DNA of 64,000 nt from the NCBI RefSeq assembly GCF_014649795.1, contig NZ_BMTS01000008.1, forward strand, positions 124,001 through 188,000, given 5' to 3'. Positions 55,132 through 63,308 of this stretch are shown here, in pieces. Positions within the stretch are counted from its first letter, which is position 1, and each line of letters starts with the position of its first letter. This DNA is from Streptomyces melanogenes (GTDB lineage: Bacteria; Actinomycetota; Actinomycetes; Streptomycetales; Streptomycetaceae). The position numbers and the translations under genes are program-made. Below the pieces are notes generated by a model. It was not told the origin of the DNA. It ran no database searches and was given only the letters and a program-made list of their open reading frames with translations.

Positions 55132-58038
55132 GTGTCCTTCCGCAGCCCCGGCGTCACGGACGTCCCCTACGTCGCATCCCTCTCGCCCGGCGGCGGGGAG
55201 CACCTGCTTCCGCCACGGGCCTGGTACGCCGAGTCGGATGCCAGGCGGCTCTCGCTGAACGGGAGTTGGCGGTTCCGGCTCGCGGGGAGCGCCGACGCGT
55301 ACGACGACGGCTTCGCCGCGCCCGGGTACGACGCCGGGGAGTGGGGCGAGGTGCGGGTGCCCGGGCACTGGGTGCTCCAGGGCTGCGGCGCTTTCGGCGG
55401 GCCGGTCTACACCAACCACCTCTACCCGTTCCCGGTCGACCCGCCGCGCGTACCGACCGAGAACCCGACCGGCGACCATCTGCGGGTCTTCGACCTGCCC
55501 GACGGCTGGCCGATCGGCGAGGGCGGCGCGGTGCTGCGCTTCGACGGCGTCGAGTCGTGCGCCCGGGTGTGGCTCAACGGCCAGGAGCTGGGCCACTTCA
55601 AGGGCAGCAGGCTGGCGCACGAGTTCACCGTCGGGCCGCTCCTGAAGGCGCGCGGGAACGTGCTCGCGGTGCGGGTGCACCAGTGGTCGTCGGGCTCATA
55701 CCTGGAGGACCAGGACCAGTGGTGGCTGCCCGGCATCTTCCGGGACGTCACGCTGCTGCACCGCCCCGAGGGGTGCGTCGGCGACCACTTCGTCCACGCC
55801 TCCTACGACCACCGCACCGGCGCGGGGACCCTGCGGGTCGACAGCGACACCGCCGGCCGCGTCACCGTGCCCGAGCTCGGCATCGACCTCGCGACCGGCA
55901 CGGAGGCGACCGTTCCGGTCGAGCCGTGGACGGCGGAGACCCCGCGCCTGTACGACGGGGTGCTGGCCACGGCGGGCGAGCGCGTCCCGCTGCGGATCGG
56001 CTTCCGCACGGTCGCCCAGGAGGACGGCCTGATCAAGGTCAACGGGCAGCCGCTGCTGTTCCGGGGCGTCAACCGGCACGAGTTCCACCCCGCCACCGGC
56101 CGGGCCCTGGACGCGGCGACCATGCGCCGCGATGTGCTCCTGATGAAGCAGCACCACATCAACGCCGTGCGGACCAGCCACTATCCGCCGCACCCCACCT
56201 TCCTCGACCTCTGCGACGAGCTCGGGCTCTGGGTCGTCGACGAGTGCGACCTGGAGACGCACGGCTTCGTCGAGCAGGCCTGGCGCGACAACCCGGTGGA
56301 CGACGACCGCTGGACCCCGGCACTGCTCGACCGGGCGGCCCGGATGGTCGAGCGCGACAAGAACCACCCGTCGGTCGTCGTCTGGTCGCTCGGCAACGAG
56401 GCCGGGACCGGGCGCGGACTGACCGCCATGGCCCACTCGATCCGCTCCCGCGACACCTCGCGCCTGATCCACTACGAGGGCGACCCCGACTGCCACGACA
56501 CCGACATGTACTCGCGGATGTACGCCTCGCACGCCGAGGTCGAGCGGATCGGCCGCCGCCTCGACGGCGGCCCGCAGTCCCGCCGCCGACTCCCCTTCGT
56601 CCTGTGCGAGTACGCCCACGCGATGGGCAACGGGCCCGGCGGACTCACGGAGTACCAGCACCTGTTCGACACGTACGAACGCTGCCAGGGCGGCTTCGTC
56701 TGGGAGTGGATCGACCACGGCCTGGAGCACCCGGCGTACGGCTATGCCTATGGCGGCGACTACGGCGAGGAGCTGCACGACGGCAACTTCGTCTGCGACG
56801 GCCTGCTCTTCCCGGACCGCACCCCCTCCCCCGGTCTGACCGAGTACAAGAAGGTGATCCAGCCGGTACGCATCGAGGGCGACGGCCGGGCGGGCACGGT
56901 CGAGATCACCAACCTGTACGCCTTCGCCGACCTTTCCGGTCTCGCCTTCACCTGGTCGTACGAGGCGGACGGCGTGCCCCTCGCCACCGGCACCCTCGCG
57001 GTGCCCGAGCTCGGCCCGGGCGAGCGGGCGGAGCTGAAGCTCCCCGAGCGCCCCGCCGGGGCCGAACCGACGGCCGAGACCCGGTGGACGGTACGGGCGG
57101 TACTCGCGGAGGCGACCGCGTGGGGAGAGCGCGGGCACGAGATGGCCTGGGCCCAACTACCCGTCAGTACACAAGTGTTGGCGCCTGCTGCCGTGGGCGC
57201 TCGCCCTGCCCGTTCCGGCGATCGGGTCACGCTCGGTCCGGCCGTCTTCGATGCCCGGACAGGAGCTCTCACGTCCTTCGGCGCCGTGGCCCTCACCGGG
57301 CTCCGCCTCGACGTGTGGCGCGCGCCCACCGACAACGACGAGGGCGCGGCCTGGCAGCCCGATCTGCGGTACGGGCCACGCTGGCGCGAGCTGGGGCTCC
57401 ACCGCATGCACCACCGCCTGGACTCGGTGGAGTTGACCGGGGACGCGCTGGTCGTGCGCACCCGCGTGGCCCCGGCGGCCCGTGACGTGGGCCTCGCCAC
57501 GGAGTACCGGTGGGCGTCCGACGGGACCCGGCTGCGGCTGACGGTCGCGGTCGCGCCGGAGGGCGAGTGGCAGGTGCCGCTGCCCCGGCTCGGCATCCGG
57601 TTCGGGCTCACGGGTACGGCCCCGGGCAGCCGCGTCCCGGTGCGCTGGTTCGGCGGCGGGCCGGGCGAGGCGTACCCGGACACGGCGGCCGCGTCGGCGG
57701 TGGGGCTCTGGGAGGCGGACGTCGACGACCTCCAGACGCCGTATGTACGGCCGCAGGAGAACGGGGCCCGGACGGAGGTCCGTTGGGCGGAGATCGGCGG
57801 GCTGCGCATCGAGGGCGACCCGGAGTTCTGGTTCACCGCGCGGCGCTGGACGACCGAACAGCTCGACGCGGCCCGGCACTTGACCGACCTCGTCCCGGGC
57901 GACACGGTCTGGGTCACGCTGGACCACCGCCAGCACGGCATCGGCTCCCAGTCGTGCGGCCCGGGCCCGCTTCCGCAGCACCAACTGCGCGTGGAACCAG
58001 CCGAGTTCACCTTCACCTTCTCCGAACTCACCGACTGA
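55132..58038 (+). CDS. GH2 beta-galactosidase (LacZ type)
   Basis: This is a 968-residue cytoplasmic enzyme that hydrolyses terminal beta-galactosides. Domain order is that of LacZ: jelly-roll sugar-binding domain (about 40-210), Ig-like domain, TIM barrel (about 300-600) and large C-terminal beta domain (about 700-960). The acid/base Glu is in VVWSLGNEAGTGRGL and the nucleophile Glu in PFVLCEYAHAMGNGP. RGVNRHEFHP is the barrel entry motif. The GTG at 55132 has no clear Shine-Dalgarno; earlier in-frame starts add unconserved residues. No sugar transporter or repressor gene is adjacent. Confidence 0.94.
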   Translation: MSFRSPGVTDVPYVASLSPGGGEHLLPPRAWYAESDARRLSLNGSWRFRLAGSADAYDDGFAAPGYDAGEWGEVRVPGHWVLQGCGAFGGPVYTNHLYPFPVDPPRVPTENPTGDHLRVFDLPDGWPIGEGGAVLRFDGVESCARVWLNGQELGHFKGSRLAHEFTVGPLLKARGNVLAVRVHQWSSGSYLEDQDQWWLPGIFRDVTLLHRPEGCVGDHFVHASYDHRTGAGTLRVDSDTAGRVTVPELGIDLATGTEATVPVEPWTAETPRLYDGVLATAGERVPLRIGFRTVAQEDGLIKVNGQPLLFRGVNRHEFHPATGRALDAATMRRDVLLMKQHHINAVRTSHYPPHPTFLDLCDELGLWVVDECDLETHGFVEQAWRDNPVDDDRWTPALLDRAARMVERDKNHPSVVVWSLGNEAGTGRGLTAMAHSIRSRDTSRLIHYEGDPDCHDTDMYSRMYASHAEVERIGRRLDGGPQSRRRLPFVLCEYAHAMGNGPGGLTEYQHLFDTYERCQGGFVWEWIDHGLEHPAYGYAYGGDYGEELHDGNFVCDGLLFPDRTPSPGLTEYKKVIQPVRIEGDGRAGTVEITNLYAFADLSGLAFTWSYEADGVPLATGTLAVPELGPGERAELKLPERPAGAEPTAETRWTVRAVLAEATAWGERGHEMAWAQLPVSTQVLAPAAVGARPARSGDRVTLGPAVFDARTGALTSFGAVALTGLRLDVWRAPTDNDEGAAWQPDLRYGPRWRELGLHRMHHRLDSVELTGDALVVRTRVAPAARDVGLATEYRWASDGTRLRLTVAVAPEGEWQVPLPRLGIRFGLTGTAPGSRVPVRWFGGGPGEAYPDTAAASAVGLWEADVDDLQTPYVRPQENGARTEVRWAEIGGLRIEGDPEFWFTARRWTTEQLDAARHLTDLVPGDTVWVTLDHRQHGIGSQSCGPGPLPQHQLRVEPAEFTFTFSELTD

Positions 58039-58066
58039 GGCGCGACCGGGCCGATCACCGGCAGGA

Positions 58067-58097
58067 GCACGCGGGAGCCTCCGGGCCGCCCGCGTGC
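58067..58097 (+). terminator. Terminator downstream of the beta-galactosidase gene
   Basis: GCACGCGGG (58067-58075) pairs with CCCGCGTGC (58089-58097) over a 13-nt loop, 28 bp past the stop. Confidence 0.68.
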
Positions 58098-58182
58098 TTC
58101 GCGCTGCCCGGGACCCGCCACCACCCCTCCATTCAGCCGTACCGCATCACCCGAACGAGCTACCCGGCCTGGAATCTCCCCC

Positions 58183-58192
58183 TAACCGGTTA
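58183..58192. promoter_or_regulatory. TAACCGGTTA palindrome upstream of rppA
   Basis: A perfect 10-bp palindrome in the AT-rich part of the rppA upstream region lies about 130 bp before the start codon. It could be a regulator site or part of the promoter. Confidence 0.35.
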
Positions 58193-58319
58193 ATTACCCC
58201 TTTCGAGGACATGCGCATGACCACGGTCGGGGATACGTGACAGGCACACGACCGCACACCCCCTGGAGCACCCGCGTGGAAACCGCAGGCGTCCGCCCGG
58301 CAGGAGACAAGGAAGTTCC

Positions 58320-59396
58320 ATGGCCACCCTGTGCCGACCCGCAGTAGCCGTACCCGACCATGTGATCACGCAGGAGGAGACGCTCGCGCTCGCCCGCGAG
58401 ACGCACGCCGACCATCCCCAGCGGGACCTCGTCCTGCGCCTCATCCAGAACACCGGGGTCCGTACCCGGCACATCGTGCAGCCGATCGAGGCCACCCTGA
58501 AGCACCCCGGCTTCGAGGAGCGCAACCTGCTGTACGAGGCGGAGGCCAAGGCCCGGGTGCCCGGTGTCGTCCGGCAGGCGCTGGCGCACGCCGAGGTGGA
58601 GCCCAAGGACATCGACCTGATCGTCTACGTGTCGTGCACCGGCTTCATGATGCCGTCGCTGACCGCCTGGCTGATCAACACCATGGGGTTCAGGACCGAG
58701 ACCCGGCAACTGCCGATCGCCCAGCTCGGCTGTGCCGCCGGAGGCGCGGCGATCAACCGCGCGCACGACTTCTGCACCGCGTACCCGCGCTCCAACGTGC
58801 TGATCGTGTCCTGCGAGTTCTGCTCGCTCTGCTACCAGCCCACCGACATCGGCGTCGGCTCGCTGCTCTCCAACGGTCTGTTCGGGGACGCGATCTCGGC
58901 GGCCGTGGTGCGCGGCGAGGGCGGCACCGGGATGCGGATCGAGCGCAACGGCTCGCACCTGGTGCCCAACACCGAGGACTGGATCTCGTACGCCGTGCGC
59001 GACACCGGGTTCCACTTCCTGCTCGACAAGCGCGTCCCGGGCACCATGGAGATGCTCGCGCCCGCGCTCAAGGCGCTGGTGGCGCAGCACAGTTGGGAGA
59101 TCCCGCAGATGGACTTCTTCATCGTCCACGCGGGCGGGCCGCGCATCCTGGACGACCTGTGCCACTTCCTCGACCTGCCACCGGAGATGTTCCGCTTCAG
59201 CCGGGCCACCCTCACCGAGCGCGGCAACATCGCCAGCTCCGTGGTCTTCGACGCGCTGGCCCGGCTCTTCGACGAGGGCGGCGCGGCGGACGGCGCGGGC
59301 GGCCTCATCGCGGGTTTCGGCCCCGGCATCACGGCCGAGACGGCCATCGGCCGGTGGGCCAGGGCGGCCCCCATGGCCGCCGCGATGAGCAACTGA
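58320..59396 (+). CDS. rppA: 1,3,6,8-tetrahydroxynaphthalene synthase (type III polyketide synthase)
   Basis: This 358-residue homodimeric enzyme condenses five malonyl-CoA units into tetrahydroxynaphthalene, the precursor of flaviolin and melanin-like pigments. The triad is Cys138 (IAQLGCAAGGAAI), His270 (FFIVHAGGPRIL) and Asn303 (TERGNIASSV). Cys106 (YVSCTGFMMPS), a residue known to matter in the S. coelicolor enzyme, is also conserved. These positions match the S. coelicolor numbering exactly. AAGGAAG precedes the ATG. The P450 that often follows rppA (CYP158 type) is not here; a convergent peptidase gene follows instead. Confidence 0.95.
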   Translation: MATLCRPAVAVPDHVITQEETLALARETHADHPQRDLVLRLIQNTGVRTRHIVQPIEATLKHPGFEERNLLYEAEAKARVPGVVRQALAHAEVEPKDIDLIVYVSCTGFMMPSLTAWLINTMGFRTETRQLPIAQLGCAAGGAAINRAHDFCTAYPRSNVLIVSCEFCSLCYQPTDIGVGSLLSNGLFGDAISAAVVRGEGGTGMRIERNGSHLVPNTEDWISYAVRDTGFHFLLDKRVPGTMEMLAPALKALVAQHSWEIPQMDFFIVHAGGPRILDDLCHFLDLPPEMFRFSRATLTERGNIASSVVFDALARLFDEGGAADGAGGLIAGFGPGITAETAIGRWARAAPMAAAMSN

Positions 59397-59417
59397 GCGC
59401 GCCCGGCTCGGCCGCGC

Positions 59418-61016
59418 TCAGTGCTCCGGGGGCGTCTCGCGGGCGCAGGACGTCCCCTCGGGCGGCAGGACACCGTCGAGCAGGAAGGTGTCCGCCTTGT
59501 CGCGGACGCACTGCGAGGCCGTGTACCCGCCGTGGCCCTCGCCCTCGTACGTGAGGACCACGCCCTTGCCCAGGTGGCGGGCGGTCTGCGCGGCCCACTG
59601 GTACGGGGTGGCGGGGTCGCCCTTGGTGCCGATGAGCAGGACGGGCGGCGCACCGGTCTTGTCTATCCTGCGGATGTAGTCCGTGCCGGCGGGCCAGCCC
59701 GTGCAGGAGATCGCCGCCCCTACCTGGTCCGGGCCGAACATCGGGGAGGCCTTGGCGAACTTCTTCTCCAGTGAGGCGAGTTCGGCGGCCGGGTCCTTGG
59801 CCCGCTCCGGGTCGTCGGCGCAGTTGACCGCGAGGAGCGCCTCGCGGCTGTTGTCGTCGTCGGCGCGGTTGCCCTGCGCGTCCTCCCCGGCGAACTGCTT
59901 GTTGATCTCGTCGAGGACGGCCGGGTCCCCCTTGTCGTGGAGGGTGGCGATGCCCTGCGCGAGGGTGGGCCACAGCTGCTCGGCGTAGAGCGAGTTGGTG
60001 ATCGCGGTACGCAGGTCGGCGGAGGTGAACTCGGCGCCGGAGGCGGTCGTGGCGCTCTTGCGGTCGAGCCGGGCGACGGTCGCGTCCAGCGTGCTGGTCG
60101 CCTTGGCGGTGGTGGCGCCGAGCGGGCAGACCGCGCCCTGGGCGGCGCAGTCGGACAGGAAGGTGTCCAGGCCCTTCTGGAACGCCGTGGCCTGGGCGAG
60201 CGCCGACTCCGCCGCGTTCGCGGTCAGCGAGTCCACGGCGTCCAGGACCATCCGCCCGGTCCGCTTGGGGAACTGGGCGGCGTAGACCGCGCCGAGCCGG
60301 GTGCCGTAGGAGATGCCGAAGTAGTTCAGCTTCTTGTCGCCGAGCGCCTGGCGCAGTACGTCCAGGTCGCGCGAGGCGTTGATGGTGCCCACGTGCGGGA
60401 GCAGCTTGCCGGTGGTCCTGCGGCACTCCTCGGCCACCGTCCGCAGCTCGTCGACGAGCTGCGCCCGGCCCTCGGCGTCGTCGGTCGTGGCGCCGTCCGA
60501 GGAGCTCTCGATGTCCTGCTCGGCCTTGGCGCCGCAGCGCACGGGAGCGCTGCGGCCCACTCCCCGGGGGTCGAAGCTCACCAGGTCGTACGCGGGGGCG
60601 AGCCGCGCGGTGTCCGCAGTGAAGCCGCCGAGGCCCTTGAGGCCGGACTCGCCGGGGCCGCCGAAGTTGAAGACCAGCGAGCCCTTGGGAGCGGTCGGCG
60701 AGGCCGCGCCGGTCGGGGACGCCGTACCCGCTTCGGTGCCCGTGCCGGTGGGGCCCTCGCCGGACTCGGCCGCCCGCACCCGGCCCACCGCCAGCGCGAT
60801 CGTGCCGTCCTCGGGCCGGGCGTAGTCGATGGGCACGGTGAGCTCGGCGCACTCCATGCCCTTGGGGGCGTCCGGGACCGTGCAGCCGCCCCAGGTCAGG
60901 TGCTGGGTGTAGAAGCGGGTCAGATCGGGCCCCCGCCCGTCCGCCGCGGCCGGGACCGCCAGGGCGAGCAGCGCCAGGGCCGCACCGGCGGCGCCCGCTG
61001 TCGTACGTCCGCGCAT
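59418..61016 (-). CDS. Secreted tripeptidyl aminopeptidase-type alpha/beta hydrolase
   Basis: This is a 532-residue exported serine peptidase of the streptomycete Slp/Tap type. The signal peptide is about residues 1-25. LVFNFGGPGESG forms the oxyanion region and FDPRGVGRS follows. The nucleophile is Ser236 in YFGISYGTR, Asp is in LLIGTKGDPATPYQWA and His in EGEGHGGYTASQCV. A Thr/Gly-rich insert at about 88-108 is low complexity. It releases tripeptides or processes mycelial proteins in relatives. AAAGG precedes the ATG. Confidence 0.88.
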   Translation of the reverse strand: MRGRTTAGAAGAALALLALAVPAAADGRGPDLTRFYTQHLTWGGCTVPDAPKGMECAELTVPIDYARPEDGTIALAVGRVRAAESGEGPTGTGTEAGTASPTGAASPTAPKGSLVFNFGGPGESGLKGLGGFTADTARLAPAYDLVSFDPRGVGRSAPVRCGAKAEQDIESSSDGATTDDAEGRAQLVDELRTVAEECRRTTGKLLPHVGTINASRDLDVLRQALGDKKLNYFGISYGTRLGAVYAAQFPKRTGRMVLDAVDSLTANAAESALAQATAFQKGLDTFLSDCAAQGAVCPLGATTAKATSTLDATVARLDRKSATTASGAEFTSADLRTAITNSLYAEQLWPTLAQGIATLHDKGDPAVLDEINKQFAGEDAQGNRADDDNSREALLAVNCADDPERAKDPAAELASLEKKFAKASPMFGPDQVGAAISCTGWPAGTDYIRRIDKTGAPPVLLIGTKGDPATPYQWAAQTARHLGKGVVLTYEGEGHGGYTASQCVRDKADTFLLDGVLPPEGTSCARETPPEH

Positions 61017-61172
61017 GGCAGACCTTTCGGTCGGGGTGCCCCCGCACCAAACGTAAGCCGCCGAACGGAGTACCGCACGACGGATCGCCCGCTGTCGTCA
61101 CTCCCTGTGAGAACAGCAGGTCACCAGGGCGGCGGCCGGAACCCGTCCACCGCCCTGCCGTGTCGGCCCCGG

Positions 61173-61322
61173 CTACTTGCCGTGCGGGTCCGCCGGGGTT
61201 CGGTGCTGCTCCTCTCCGGGTTCGGGGTCCTCGCGGTCGGGGGTCGCGGGGGCCGGGCGACGGATCCGGGCGGCCTCGGCGCGCAGCATCGCGTTGAGCG
61301 CCGCGAAGGGGTCGATGGGCAT
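61173..61322 (-). CDS. Small 49-residue protein of unknown function
   Basis: The product begins MPIDPFAALNAMLRAEAARI, an amphipathic helix, and ends in a charged Pro/Glu-rich tail. GAGGTGG lies about eight bases before the ATG, and third positions are strongly G/C. I recall similar MPIDPFAALNAM-type small proteins in other streptomycetes but know no function. It sits between two minus-strand genes and may be co-transcribed with the small exported protein upstream. Confidence 0.65.
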   Translation of the reverse strand: MPIDPFAALNAMLRAEAARIRRPAPATPDREDPEPGEEQHRTPADPHGK

Positions 61323-61384
61323 GGCTGAACCACCTCGCTGTGCTGGTGAGTTGACGTACCGCTGGCTCGCAGAGCACGGCACGC

Positions 61385-61717
61385 TCAGCAGCGCAGCACC
61401 ACACAGCGCACGGCATCGAGGGAAGAAGGCCGCACCAGGCCGGGGCCACCGGGCCCCCGTACGACCGGCCGGGGCGCCACTCGTACGGAACGGGCGCCCG
61501 GCGCCGGGCGGCTCGCGCGGGCCGACACCGGCGGCGCGGGCGCGGCCTCGTCCGACTGCTCCTCGCCCACCGGGCCCGGCACCGCCGACGACACGGCGGT
61601 CCGCTCCAGGGCGGGCGGTCCCGCCGCCTCCGCCCCCGGCGCCGCCCCGAGCAGCGCGGCCACCACGAGCAGCACCACGACGGCGCGGCGCAGGGCGGCG
61701 AGGAGAACGGGCGGCAT
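61385..61717 (-). CDS. Small exported protein of unknown function
   Basis: This 110-residue product has a clear N-terminal signal or anchor (ALRRAVVVLLVVAALLGAAP) and a low-complexity Ala/Pro/Val-rich remainder ending DAVRCVVLRC. No domain is recognised. The strand and spacing fit a short operon with the 49-residue protein downstream. The Pro/Ala-rich part could be a non-folded spacer. Coding probability is moderate. Confidence 0.55.
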   Translation of the reverse strand: MPPVLLAALRRAVVVLLVVAALLGAAPGAEAAGPPALERTAVSSAVPGPVGEEQSDEAAPAPPVSARASRPAPGARSVRVAPRPVVRGPGGPGLVRPSSLDAVRCVVLRC

Positions 61718-61847
61718 GCCTCAACCTTGCCCGCAAAAGGCCATGAACTGCGCGGATCCGGGCGATATCCCCCCTCCCGGGTGAACGTCCGTCAGCGCAC
61801 CGGGAACACCGGCCCCTTGAGGGTGAACGGCAGCGCCCCGCAGCCCT

Positions 61848-63242
61848 TTACGCGCGGGCGTTCTCCCGTACGGCCTGCTCGGGAAGCTCCACCGCGTCCG
61901 CCGCCGCCTCCTCCTGCGGGCGCTGCTTCCTGGCCGCGAGCAGCGCGTACACCAGGACGCCCGCGAAGAGGAACAGCACGCCCTGGTAGACCGCCGCGTA
62001 GCCGGAGCCGGCGACCAGCCAGAGGGAGAAGCCGGCGGCGAGGGCGGCGAGCAGTCCGTCGCGGATCAGGCGGCCGCGGTGGACGCGGTCGGCGCGGTCG
62101 GAGGCGAGGAAGTAGATCTGGGCGGCGGTGGACAGGAGGTAGGGGACGGTCGCCGTGAAGGTGGTGACCAGGACCAGCATCTCGAAGACGCCCTTGGAGC
62201 CCGCCGTGTAGTTGTAGACGGTCAGCGACGAGGCGAGGACGACCGTGACCAGGACGCCGACGGTGGGCACGCCCCGGTTCTTGCGGGCGAAGGCCTGCGG
62301 GAACAGGCCGTCCTTGGCCGCGGCGTACGGGGTCTGGGCGCTCAGCAGGGTCCAGCCGTTGAGGGCGCCGACCATGGAGACCAGCGCGGCGACGGCGACC
62401 GCGGCGCCGCCCCAGCCACCGCCGAACATGGCGTCGACGGCGTCGGTGAACGGCGCGGTGGAGGTCACCAGGCGGTCGTGCGGCACGGTGCCGAAGACCG
62501 AGAGGGTGCCCAGGAGGTAGATCAGGGCGGCGCCGAGGGTGCCGAGGATGGTGGCGCGGCCGACGTTGCGGCGCGGGTCGCGGACCTCGCCCGCGCTGAC
62601 CGCGGCCGACTCGACGCCCAGGTAGCTGAAGAGCAGGATCGCGGCCGAGGCGGAGACCGCGCCCATCGCGCTGTGGTCGTCGGCCTGGAGGGGGCCGAGG
62701 TTGGCCGGGTCGAAGAAGAACAGCCCGCCGACCGCGACGAGCAGCAGCGGCGCGAACTTCAGGACGGTGGAGACCAGTTGGACCGCGCCCACGTACCGGG
62801 TGCCCGCGAGGTTGGCGAGCGCGGGGAGCCACTGGAGGGTCAGCGCCGCCGCGATGGTCGCCGCCTTGTTGCCGTGCAGGGGTATCAGCACGTCGAGGTA
62901 GCCCACGGCCGCGACCGCGAGCGCCGCGTTGGAGACCCAGGTGGTGATCCAGTACGACCAGGCGGCGAGGAACCCGGCGAAGTCGCCGAACGCCTCGCGC
63001 GCGTAGACGTAGGGTCCGCCGGTCTGCGGCAGCCGCTCGGCGAGGCGGCCGAAGACCAGCGCCAGCGCGATCGCGCCGACGGTCAGGACCGCGAAGGCGA
63101 GCAGGCTGATGGTGCCGAAGGGGGCGACCGACGCCGGCAGCAGGAAGATCCCGCCGCCGATGATGTTGCCCATGACCAGGGCGGTCGCCACCGGCAATCC
63201 GAACTGCCGGGCATGCCTGCTCTGGGTCTCTTGCGTGGTCAT
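61848..63242 (-). CDS. APC-family amino acid permease, AdiC/arginine-agmatine antiporter-like
   Basis: This is a 464-residue, 12-helix transporter. The unwound substrate-binding helix 1 reads MGNIIGGGIFLLPASVAPFG. Helix 6 carries ASAAILLFSYLGVESAAVSA, and RLAERLPQTGGPYVYAREAF is the conserved loop after helix 2. The closest recognisable pattern is the basic amino acid/polyamine antiporter group. The ATG at 63242 is nine codons inside the longest frame, whose first codon is TTG. There is no decarboxylase adjacent, so its substrate is open. Confidence 0.87.
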   Translation of the reverse strand: MTTQETQSRHARQFGLPVATALVMGNIIGGGIFLLPASVAPFGTISLLAFAVLTVGAIALALVFGRLAERLPQTGGPYVYAREAFGDFAGFLAAWSYWITTWVSNAALAVAAVGYLDVLIPLHGNKAATIAAALTLQWLPALANLAGTRYVGAVQLVSTVLKFAPLLLVAVGGLFFFDPANLGPLQADDHSAMGAVSASAAILLFSYLGVESAAVSAGEVRDPRRNVGRATILGTLGAALIYLLGTLSVFGTVPHDRLVTSTAPFTDAVDAMFGGGWGGAAVAVAALVSMVGALNGWTLLSAQTPYAAAKDGLFPQAFARKNRGVPTVGVLVTVVLASSLTVYNYTAGSKGVFEMLVLVTTFTATVPYLLSTAAQIYFLASDRADRVHRGRLIRDGLLAALAAGFSLWLVAGSGYAAVYQGVLFLFAGVLVYALLAARKQRPQEEAAADAVELPEQAVRENARA

Positions 63243-63308
63243 GGGGTGGTGCGCCTCTCTCCGTGCCAAAACCCGTTCATGGTCGGGTACGGAGGACCCC
63301 GCTCAAAA

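Noticed and set aside
55132..59396. A biosynthetic gene cluster around rppA
   Set aside because: Neighbours are a beta-galactosidase and a secreted peptidase. There are no tailoring, resistance, transport or pathway-specific regulator genes in the adjacent DNA.
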